Positions 41,947-48,869 of a stretch of 64,000 nt of DNA are shown here, piece by piece; position 1 is the first letter of the stretch; each line of letters begins with the position of its first letter. Location: NCBI GenBank assembly GCA_963803015.1, contig CAWDKV010000004.1, positions 372,001 to 436,000 of the forward strand, written 5' to 3'. A program made the translations under genes and the position numbers. The stretch is from Berkiella sp963803015. Its GTDB lineage: Bacteria > Pseudomonadota > Gammaproteobacteria > Berkiellales > Berkiellaceae. The notes beneath the pieces were generated by a model, which did no database searches, was not told the DNA's origin, and saw only the letters and a list, made by a program, of their open reading frames with translations.

Positions 41947-44295
41947 TTATCTACGACCTGGTCTTTGGTTTACTTCTCCTTCCAAGCTAATTGTCTCAGG
42001 TAAATTATTCAACTTAATTTTCTGAGCAACAAACGGCGCCTTCATAACTAGACTCAAGAAATTTCCATCTTCTTGTGCTAAGAATTTAGCTGCTTTTTCA
42101 GGATTTGCATTTAAATGACCTAACAAGTCAGCCTTTAACTGAGCTGGCAGATTTTTAGCACGTTGGCTTGCAAGCGCTTTTAGATCTGCATCTACTATTC
42201 TGTCAATCTGTGCTAACACATCAGCGTTAAATGCAGGACCAGCAGCAGCAGGTGCGGCAGCGGCAGCAGCATCGACAGCAGGTGCAGCAGCAGGTTTAGC
42301 GACAGCAGGTTTTGCAGCAGCTTGTTGTGCATTAACGATAGGTTTCACCCTAACAGCAAACACATCATCCTCTTCTTCAGAAAGAGTAGGAGCAGCAGCT
42401 GGCTTCTTCGCAACAGGCTTAGCAGCAGCAGGTTTACCAGCAGCAGGTTTACCAGCAGCAGGCTTAGCAGCAGCAGGTTTTGCCACAGGTGTCACTTCAA
42501 CTTCTTCATTAGAAGCAGCGGCAGGCTTAGCAACTGGCTTTGCAGCAGGAGCAGCTGGCTTTGCAGTATCAGCAGCAGGAGCAGCTGGCTTTGCAGTATC
42601 AGCAGCTGGGGCAGCTGGTTTTGCAGTGTCAGCAGCTGGGGCAGCTGGTTTTGCAGTGTCAGCAGCTGGGGCAGCTGGTTTTGCAGTGTCAGCAGCTGGA
42701 GCAGCTGGTTTTGCAGTGTCAGCAGCTGGCTTGCGGTTAATGTAACCTGCAATAGTGTCACCAATCATACTTGGAATGTATGAACTAAAACCTGAACGCG
42801 CAGCTGGCTTTGCAGTATCAGCAGCAGGGGCAGCTGGTTTTGTAGTATTAGCAGCTGGGGCAGCTGGCTTTGCAGTATCAGCAGCTGGGGCAGCAGGTTT
42901 TGCAGTATCAGCAGCTGGGGCAGCTGGCTTTGCAGTATCAGCAGCAGGGGCAGCAGGTTTTGCAGTATCAGCAGCGGGTGCAGCAGGCTTGGCAGTATCA
43001 GCAGCGGGTGCAGCAGGCTTTGTAGTATCAGCAGCGGGTGCAGCAGGCTTTGTAGTATTAGCAGCGGGTGCAGCAGGCTTTGTAGTATTAGCAGCGGGTG
43101 CAGCAGGCTTTGTAGTATTAGCAGCGGGTGCAGCAGGCTTTGTAGTATTAGCAGCGGGTGCAGCAGGCTTCTTTAGCGGCGTCATCGGCGGAACAGGCTT
43201 TGCTGTAGAAGGCGCAGCAGCAGCAGGTTTAGCTACTGAAGGGGTAGCAGCAGCTGGAGCAGCTGTAGAAGGCGCAGCAGCAGGTTTAGCTACTGAAGGG
43301 GTAGCAGCAACTGGATCAGCTGTAGAAGGCGCAGCAGCAGCTGGAGCAGCTGGCTTTCCAGTAGTATTAGCAGCTGGGGCAGCAGGCGTCACAGTAGTAG
43401 TAGCTGGAGCAGCTGGCGTTGCAGCAGTAGCTGGAACAGCAGCTGGCTTTGCAGCAGCAGCTGGGGCAGCTGTAGAAGGCGCAGCAGCAGCTTTAGTAAC
43501 ACTGTTAGCAGCTAATTCAGCAATTCTTGCAGGATTGAGTAGAGCCGCAGTGTCACTCAATATACCTTTCTGTAAAGCAGCAATCTCAGAAGAAGCCTCA
43601 GCAGCAGGTGCTAATAAGCCATTTAAAAATTGTTCTTTATCTTCGGCTTTATACCCTTTAAATGTATCAAGCTGTTCTTTAGATAGGTTAGCAAATAGTT
43701 TTGCTTTTGCAGAAGCATTCAACAATTGAATTGAAGCAGCATCTTGCTTTGCATACAATGTTCCCAAAGCTTCTAAGACAGCAGGCTTTGAGGAAAAAAG
43801 CGCATAAGTATCGGTAAAGACTACTTGCGGATTAATTTTACGATCACGTTTCCACAAATAAGCACCGACAGCTGCAAGTCCTGTTGTAGCTAAAACACCT
43901 AAAGTTGTTTTAGGATTGTTCGCCAACGCATTATAAGTGCCTTGCATTAAACCCGTCGTATTTGCAGTAGCATTGCTTGGAGTGAAAGTAGCTGCACTTG
44001 GAACTAAAGTAGCAGTACCCGATTTACTACCAGGAACATCAGCTAAACTAAAATTAAGAGAAGCTTTGTAAGAAGTTTCGTCTTGTTGCAAAAATGGCAT
44101 TTGCTCACTTGGAAGTTGTGGACCAAAAGTGGTGCCAAATGTTACAAGAGCAGTAGCATCGCTGCCAACAGGAGCGACATGAATTGTATCTTGTAGTACA
44201 GCGGGTGTCTGACCCATCGCACTTTTCACTAACGCTACAGCACTCTCAGAAACTGCTGCAGGATTCAAATTATCCAATATACCTTTAATAGTCAT
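41947..44295 (-). CDS. Membrane-anchored Ala/Pro/Lys-repeat protein
   Basis: 782 residues from the ATG at 44295 (AGAGG seven bases upstream). The N-terminal domain (MTIKGILDNLNPAAVSESAV, LTFGP-like TFGPQLPSEQ) matches the next gene. One membrane helix near residue 125 (TTLGVLATTGLAAVGAYLW) is followed by a ~90-residue helical domain (VVFTDTYALFSSKPAVLEAL), also shared. Then come about 400 residues of low complexity, including roughly 18 copies of KPAAPAADTA or KPAAPAANTT, split by a single unique segment (SSYIPSMIGDTIAGYI). The C-terminal ~85 residues (VLAQIDRIVDADLKALASQR, PEKAAKFLAQ, AQKIKLNNL) match 22619-23770 and 44506-45690. The rod-like repeat could span a wall or periplasm, as in TonB. 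Function unknown. Confidence 0.85.
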   Translation of the reverse strand: MTIKGILDNLNPAAVSESAVALVKSAMGQTPAVLQDTIHVAPVGSDATALVTFGTTFGPQLPSEQMPFLQQDETSYKASLNFSLADVPGSKSGTATLVPSAATFTPSNATANTTGLMQGTYNALANNPKTTLGVLATTGLAAVGAYLWKRDRKINPQVVFTDTYALFSSKPAVLEALGTLYAKQDAASIQLLNASAKAKLFANLSKEQLDTFKGYKAEDKEQFLNGLLAPAAEASSEIAALQKGILSDTAALLNPARIAELAANSVTKAAAAPSTAAPAAAAKPAAVPATAATPAAPATTTVTPAAPAANTTGKPAAPAAAAPSTADPVAATPSVAKPAAAPSTAAPAAATPSVAKPAAAAPSTAKPVPPMTPLKKPAAPAANTTKPAAPAANTTKPAAPAANTTKPAAPAANTTKPAAPAADTTKPAAPAADTAKPAAPAADTAKPAAPAADTAKPAAPAADTAKPAAPAADTAKPAAPAANTTKPAAPAADTAKPAARSGFSSYIPSMIGDTIAGYINRKPAADTAKPAAPAADTAKPAAPAADTAKPAAPAADTAKPAAPAADTAKPAAPAADTAKPAAPAAKPVAKPAAASNEEVEVTPVAKPAAAKPAAGKPAAGKPAAAKPVAKKPAAAPTLSEEEDDVFAVRVKPIVNAQQAAAKPAVAKPAAAPAVDAAAAAAPAAAGPAFNADVLAQIDRIVDADLKALASQRAKNLPAQLKADLLGHLNANPEKAAKFLAQEDGNFLSLVMKAPFVAQKIKLNNLPETISLEGEVNQRPGRR
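42540..43170 (-). repeat. 30-bp coding minisatellite (KPAAPAADTA units)
   Basis: Two blocks of a 30-base unit encode KPAA PAADTA/PAANTT: one of about six units (42540-42730) and one of about twelve (42800-43170), separated by a unique ~70-base stretch. Runs of identical neighbouring copies indicate recent slippage or unequal exchange, and copy number probably varies between strains. The long ORFs on the opposite strand here are artefacts of the repeat. Confidence 0.9.
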
Positions 44296-44349
44296 AAAAT
44301 TTACCTCTTTAATAATTACCCAATAGAAAAACACTGAACCGTGAAGCAA

Positions 44350-44407
44350 ATTATAAGATTATATTTTTCAAAAACAATGATTTTTACAGGATACTTTACA
44401 GAAGGTC
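44350..44407 (-). promoter_or_regulatory. Promoter and conserved upstream block of the 782-residue repeat protein
   Basis: Read on the minus strand: TTGTTT (44377-44372), a 16-base spacer, then TATAAT (44355-44350). Upstream lies a block conserved with the paralogue's promoter at 45748-45805 (plus-strand ACAATGATTTTTACAGGAT, then GAAGGTC). Confidence 0.7.
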
Positions 44408-44438
44408 ATTTTGAGAGCATAGACGGCAAAAGTGTGGC

Positions 44439-44466
44439 AAAAAAAAGCAGGCTAAACACCTGCTTT
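44439..44466 (-). terminator. Rho-independent terminator
   Basis: On the minus strand AAAGCAGG and CCTGCTTT form an 8-bp stem with a 7-base loop, followed by five further T. It is 39 bases past the stop of the 44506-45690 gene and separates it from the paralogue downstream. Confidence 0.85.
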
Positions 44467-44505
44467 AATATTTCATTCCTGAAATTATTTTAGACCAAAC
44501 TAATG

Positions 44506-45690
44506 TTATTTCCGACGAACAGCTGGAGCTTGAGATTGCATCGCAATCTTATCTGGCATTGTCTTTAACTTCAGCTTCTGGGTAGCTTCTGTAGTAGCCA
44601 TAAATTGATCAAAGTATGATTTCTTTTGTCCTAACAATTGCGCCGCAATTTCAGGTTTTTTGTTCAGATACTCTAAAATACCTGGTTTAAATTTGGCAAT
44701 TACAGTTGGATCTTGAGCACGCTCTTTAGCAAGTGCTTTTTTACTTGCATCTGCCAACCTTTCGATCTGAGCCATCACTTCACGGTTAAAAGAATTCATA
44801 GGAGCAATAACAGCAGGAGGAGCTGCAACAACAGGAGGAGCTGCAACAGGAGCTGGAGCGGGTCTACCAACAAGACTATCTGCTAACCTTGCAGCATTAG
44901 CTTTATACAACCATGATGGTGCCCATCCTGACTGTTGAGGTGCAGCATCACTTACCGCAGATTGAAAATCATGAGTGGGCAGTAAACCTTTAATAAATGA
45001 CAACTTATCATCAGCTGTAGCCTTCACAAAGACAGGAAGTTGCGCGGGCTTAAGATTTGCAAACACAGCTGCCGCAGCCTGATTATTTAAAGCAGCAATC
45101 ACACCACTATGTTCTTTAGTATTTAACCTTGATAAAGCAGCTAAAATATGTTCTTTCCCTTCGAAAGTGGCATAGACATCAGCAAATGCAACGCGTAGAT
45201 CAATTTTACTGCCACTTCTTAGCCAAAGCGCACCAGCAACCACTGCACCTACGCCTACACCTACACCTGCAGCCGCAATAGGATGATTGGCGACGAGATC
45301 TAATGCGCTACGCGCATAACTAGCAGATTGGCTGACTGTAGGAGCCGGAATAGGTGCGGGAACAGATGATAGCGTAACAGATGAAGAAGGCGTAACCGAT
45401 AATTGAACAGACGAAATAGGAGCAACAGAAGGAGAAGCTGCCATAGAAGATGCAACTGTTTCACGCACTTCAAGAATAGGGTTAGCCTTCTCTTGTAAGT
45501 TAGAATCTAATGTCTCTCTTAACTTATTGATATCATCTGCTGAAGGAAGGTGCGGGCCAAATGTTAAACCCGCATCTACGGATGCAACAACAGGCAGGAC
45601 AGCGGAAGCTTGACCCTGCCCCATGAATAGATTTACTACTGCCTCTGAAGTCACTGCAGGATTTAAGAAATCAATAAGACTTTTAAGCAT
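44506..45690 (-). CDS. Membrane-anchored paralogue with conserved C-terminal domain
   Basis: 394 residues; AGAGG precedes the ATG, in the same leader sequence as the paralogue downstream. It shares with 41947-44295 the N-terminal part (MLKSLIDFLNPAVTSEAVV, LTFGPHLPS), a single membrane helix near residue 150 (GVGVGVGAVVAGALWL), the helical domain (VAFADVYATFEGKEHILAAL) and the C-terminal domain (VMAQIERLADASKKALAKER, PEIAAQLLGQ, TQKLKLKTM, ending RRK). Between them it has only a short Ala/Pro stretch, not the long repeat. So it probably represents the ancestral form. Its own promoter and terminator make it a separate transcript. Function unknown. Confidence 0.85.
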   Translation of the reverse strand: MLKSLIDFLNPAVTSEAVVNLFMGQGQASAVLPVVASVDAGLTFGPHLPSADDINKLRETLDSNLQEKANPILEVRETVASSMAASPSVAPISSVQLSVTPSSSVTLSSVPAPIPAPTVSQSASYARSALDLVANHPIAAAGVGVGVGAVVAGALWLRSGSKIDLRVAFADVYATFEGKEHILAALSRLNTKEHSGVIAALNNQAAAAVFANLKPAQLPVFVKATADDKLSFIKGLLPTHDFQSAVSDAAPQQSGWAPSWLYKANAARLADSLVGRPAPAPVAAPPVVAAPPAVIAPMNSFNREVMAQIERLADASKKALAKERAQDPTVIAKFKPGILEYLNKKPEIAAQLLGQKKSYFDQFMATTEATQKLKLKTMPDKIAMQSQAPAVRRK

Positions 45691-45747
45691 AATAATTTAC
45701 CTCTTTAATAATAACAAAAAATCCGTTTTACTGAATTTGATAGGGAA

Positions 45748-45805
45748 ATTATAGATTCACTATCTTTTAAAGCAATGATTTTTATAGGATATATGATGGA
45801 AGGTC
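45748..45805 (-). promoter_or_regulatory. Promoter and conserved upstream block of the 394-residue paralogue
   Basis: Minus strand: TTGCTT (45775-45770), a 16-base spacer, then TATAAT (45753-45748). The plus-strand block AGCAATGATTTTTATAGGAT followed by GAAGGTC matches the block at 44374-44407, so promoter and gene were duplicated together or both copies are under selection. Confidence 0.7.
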
Positions 45806-45990
45806 TAAATGAGAGAGGTTAATGGTGAGAAGGGCTTTACAGGACGCAAGCAGACCGCTGCGAATGAGGAATTGGTACCCATTTTGTAGTATTTTCTTTA
45901 AAATAATCAATAAGGTTACATAGCAACCCTTTATCTCTCTAGTAAAATGAGAAACGCGAAGCGAAAGGGATTTCTTTTTTTGGGGAAAAT

Positions 45991-46013
45991 AACATGTCGC
46001 TGCGCGACATGTT
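45991..46013 (-). terminator. Hairpin terminator candidate
   Basis: AACATGTCGC (45991-46000) and GCGACATGTT (46004-46013) form a 10-bp perfect stem with loop TGC. On the minus strand it is followed by ATTTT and lies 43 bases past the stop of the 46056-46529 gene. Confidence 0.55.
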
Positions 46014-46055
46014 GCATCGATCCCTCTTTCAATATTGATGAGAGAGATAAGAATG

Positions 46056-46529
46056 TTAAAGAGCTGCTTTGTTTCTCTTATTTCTTTCCAAACACCAGTC
46101 TACTATTTGTTCGGCGTTTTTATTCGTGTCGTAAAGTTCTTCTGGATAAGAGCCATCGCTCGGCAAACCTAATTTTTCTAGCATACTTCCTACAATTTGA
46201 GAAAAAGTGAGCGGCTCATCATGTCCTCTCCCTCTTCTACCTAATGCGACTTGAAATGCAGTAGAAAGCACTGGATCCCTATCATTGGCCAAATAAGCCT
46301 GAAGAAGACTTTGTATGGGTAATTTTCTCAAATCATCAATAGTAGGAATGTATTCAAAATCTTCCTCTTTCATTTGCGCGCTGGGAGATAACAAGCGATA
46401 GAATAAGAATGAAACAAGTGAGACCGCGCCTAATCCTAAACCATATTGACAAGGAGGATTCTGGACTATTGTTTTTACACTTTGTTGTACTTCCTGCTCT
46501 TTAAGAAAATTGTATAAACCGCTAAACAT
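46056..46529 (-). CDS. Small single-pass membrane protein
   Basis: 157 residues. The start (MFSGLYNFLKEQEVQQSV) resembles in layout the first residues of the two paralogues just upstream. One membrane helix at about 30-50 (YGLGLGAVSLVSFLFYRLL) is followed by a soluble helical domain with IDDLRKLPIQSLLQAYLAND and PLTFSQIVGSMLEKLGLP. It lacks the shared C-terminal domain. Family unknown; it may be a distant or shortened member of the same set (speculative). Confidence 0.7.
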   Translation of the reverse strand: MFSGLYNFLKEQEVQQSVKTIVQNPPCQYGLGLGAVSLVSFLFYRLLSPSAQMKEEDFEYIPTIDDLRKLPIQSLLQAYLANDRDPVLSTAFQVALGRRGRGHDEPLTFSQIVGSMLEKLGLPSDGSYPEELYDTNKNAEQIVDWCLERNKRNKAAL

Positions 46530-46835
46530 GTTAACTCCCGCTTCTCTTTATTAAAACTTGCCAAAAAAGAGGAATGTAACAGGCTGAGTAACTTATGCAA
46601 CTGATTCAATACCGTTTGCGATAGAAGGGGGCATAAATACGACGAAGTTGTCAGGGTTATTACACTATTTTTTTACGAAGCTCTGAGAGAAAAATTTACA
46701 GACCAAGTTGTTATGTGGCACTTTCCCTCTACTGCTTGCGTCTCGTAAGGAAGGGGAAAAGTGTGCCCATAACAAGATCTATAAATGAAGTGTGTTCGCC
46801 CTGATAGGACCAGATTGTCTCTCAGATTTAGCCTC
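46530..46835. other. Non-coding interval with long inverted repeat
   Basis: No gene is seen. At 46708-46775 lies an imperfect inverted repeat: TTGTTATGTGGCACTTTCCC on the left, and on the right a stretch whose complement reads TTGTTATGGGCACACTTTTC. The centre of about 20 bases is unpaired. It could be a structured leader or terminator RNA, or a relic of a small mobile repeat. Confidence 0.45.
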
Positions 46836-48299
46836 TCAAAAAGTGACAGCTTCTTTTCGAGATTCGCTCATTATTTGCTTTAGTTCATCTCGACCGTATT
46901 GATCATCTAAACGAACGATATCATCTTCTCCCAAATAAGCACCGGATTGCACTTCAATTATCTCAAGTGGGATCTTACCAACATTTTCTAATCGATGATC
47001 AATGCCAATCGGAATATAAGTAGATTGATTTTCAGATAATAAAAAAACTTCTTCACCACGCGTCACTCTCGCCGTTCCTTTCACCACTACCCAATGCTCT
47101 GAGCGATGATGATGACGCTGCAAAGATAATTTTGCGCCCACTTCAACGGTTATCCGTTTCACTTGAAAACGATCACCTGCATCAATAGACTCAAAGGCTC
47201 CCCAAGGGCGGCTTACTCTTTGATGATAAGTCACTTCTTTTCTGGCATTTTCACGCATTTTACTCACAATTGATTTAACTTGTTGCGCTGAACTTTTATC
47301 CAAAACCAGCACCGCGTCCGGTGTTTCTACGATAATAAGATCTTGCACACCCACTGCAACCACTAAACGTTGATTAGCCTGTACCAAACAATTCTGAGCT
47401 TCCTCTAGTATCACATCACCTGCACACACATTCCCCTCTTTATCTGCAGGGTAAAGTTTAGCTAACGCATCCCAAGCACCCACATCATTCCAGGGGCTCT
47501 CTAGAGGAACAATCACGCCATTGTGCGTTTTTTCCATGATAGCATAATCAATAGAATCAACCGGACTTTTTGCAAACTCAATCGGACAAGGTCTTATAAA
47601 ATCAGAACTCAATGTGGCTTTATCAAAAGCCGCTTTAGCCGCATGATATATCTCTGGAACATGTAATAAAATTTCTTGCAAGAAAAACCCCGCAGAAAAC
47701 AAAAACATGCCGCTATTCCACCAATATTCTTTGCTGGCTAAATATTGCTCAGCCATTTTGTGATCGGGCTTTTCAACAAAACGGGCAATGTCATACCCTA
47801 TTCCTGTATGCGAAGTATTGCCTTGCTGAATATAGCCATACCCCGTTTCAGCATGCGTCGGTTTAACACCAAAGGTAACCAAATGACCCGCCTCTGCTAC
47901 TACACTTGCTTTTTTGACTGAAGCTGCAAAACCAGCACCATCCTCTAAAACATGATCGGCGGGTAAAACACACATCAAAACATCTTGTGTTTGATGGGAT
48001 AAAGCCTGCATCGCAGCGAGCGTAATCGCAGGTGCCGTTCCTTTGAAATGCGGCTCTAGCATGATAAGGCTTTGCGGTTGCTTAGATTGGCGTATTTGCT
48101 CTGCCATTAAAAAACGATGACATTCATTGCCAACCACTATAGGTCTTTGACAATTTTCGATAGCGGTTATTCTAGCTAATGTGTCTTGGAATAAACTTTG
48201 TCCTTGTCTTAAGGGGATAAATTGCTTTGGAAACGCTTCTCGGGACAAGGGCCACAACCTAGTACCAGAGCCTCCTGCCAAAATAACTGGAACTAGCAT
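46836..48299 (-). CDS. manC: Mannose-1-phosphate guanylyltransferase / mannose-6-phosphate isomerase
   Basis: 487 residues, the type II (ManC/AlgA) length. The nucleotidyltransferase signature VILAGGSGTRLWPLSREAFP and PKQF are at the N-terminus, with FVEKPD and WNSGMFLF later. The C-terminal cupin isomerase part has RPWGAFESIDAGDRFQVKRI and LSLQRHHHRSEHWVVVKGTA. It makes GDP-mannose for surface polysaccharide or LPS sugars in the cytosol. No other sugar gene is adjacent, so it is an isolated member of the pathway. Confidence 0.96.
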   Translation of the reverse strand: MLVPVILAGGSGTRLWPLSREAFPKQFIPLRQGQSLFQDTLARITAIENCQRPIVVGNECHRFLMAEQIRQSKQPQSLIMLEPHFKGTAPAITLAAMQALSHQTQDVLMCVLPADHVLEDGAGFAASVKKASVVAEAGHLVTFGVKPTHAETGYGYIQQGNTSHTGIGYDIARFVEKPDHKMAEQYLASKEYWWNSGMFLFSAGFFLQEILLHVPEIYHAAKAAFDKATLSSDFIRPCPIEFAKSPVDSIDYAIMEKTHNGVIVPLESPWNDVGAWDALAKLYPADKEGNVCAGDVILEEAQNCLVQANQRLVVAVGVQDLIIVETPDAVLVLDKSSAQQVKSIVSKMRENARKEVTYHQRVSRPWGAFESIDAGDRFQVKRITVEVGAKLSLQRHHHRSEHWVVVKGTARVTRGEEVFLLSENQSTYIPIGIDHRLENVGKIPLEIIEVQSGAYLGEDDIVRLDDQYGRDELKQIMSESRKEAVTF

Positions 48300-48392
48300 A
48301 TTATCCTCACTCCCCTTCTAAATGTTATTGATGATACTACTCTTTAGTAGTTGTCTTCTGCAACGCGCTTTGATTTTGAAATTTTGATGACT

Positions 48393-48779
48393 TTATCTCT
48401 CATGCCAAATAATGGGAGTAGGGCGTCCATGGTGATCGATTGAAACATAAGTAAAAATACCCGTCGTCACTTTCAGCAAGCTCTTGTCTTCCATGCGTTC
48501 AACCCAAACATCTACACAAATGGCAACAGAAGTTCTGCCACGTTTGACCACCTTGGCAAAACAACTTACCACATCTCCAACATAGACTGGGCTGATAAAG
48601 ACCATTTTATCAATGGCGACTGTCGTCATCCGATTTTGTGAGCAAGAATGCGCTAAAACTGCGCCCCCCAAATCCATTTGTGAAACTAACCATCCACCAA
48701 AAATATCTCCGTAACCATTAGTATCTGCAGGCATGGCAATGGCTTTAGTGACTAATTCACCCTCAGGGTAGGTCATCAT
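48393..48779 (-). CDS. yciA: Acyl-CoA thioesterase (YciA-like hotdog)
   Basis: 128 residues from the ATG at 48779 (AAGGA upstream); the longer frame to 48824 adds an unlikely Cys-rich start. A single hotdog fold with the family signature MPADTNGYGDIFGGWLVSQM (catalytic Asp/Asn region), then DLGGAVLAH and VAIDKMVFISPVYVGDVVS. It hydrolyses acyl-CoAs in the cytosol; the exact chain preference cannot be read from sequence. Divergent from ftsI. Confidence 0.9.
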   Translation of the reverse strand: MMTYPEGELVTKAIAMPADTNGYGDIFGGWLVSQMDLGGAVLAHSCSQNRMTTVAIDKMVFISPVYVGDVVSCFAKVVKRGRTSVAICVDVWVERMEDKSLLKVTTGIFTYVSIDHHGRPTPIIWHER

Positions 48780-48869
48780 TTGTTTTTCCTTAGTTTCAAA
48801 TAGCGCTATTTTACAACAACACATCTCAGATGACTTCAGCTATAATCCTGAAAAATTCGTAGGGATACT

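Larger units (their letters stand above)
45691..46055. other. Non-coding interval with promoter and hairpin
   Basis: It holds the promoter at 45748-45805 and the hairpin at 45991-46013. The rest, including 45806-45990, shows nothing I can assign. A plus-strand ORF starting at 45947 runs antisense into the next gene and lacks a ribosome site. Confidence 0.5.

Noticed and set aside
42540..43170. Regular short repeats resembling a CRISPR array
   Set aside because: Units are contiguous 30-mers without unique spacers and are in frame within a coding sequence; no cas genes nearby.
42755..43729. Plus-strand ORF of 324 codons rich in AAGAAGFAVS repeats
   Set aside because: It is the reverse reading of the KPAAPAADTA minisatellite; no ribosome site, and the minus frame has conserved domains on both sides.
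45947..46210. Plus-strand ORF of 87 codons
   Set aside because: Runs antisense into the 46056-46529 gene, lacks a ribosome site, and contains the hairpin at 45991-46013.
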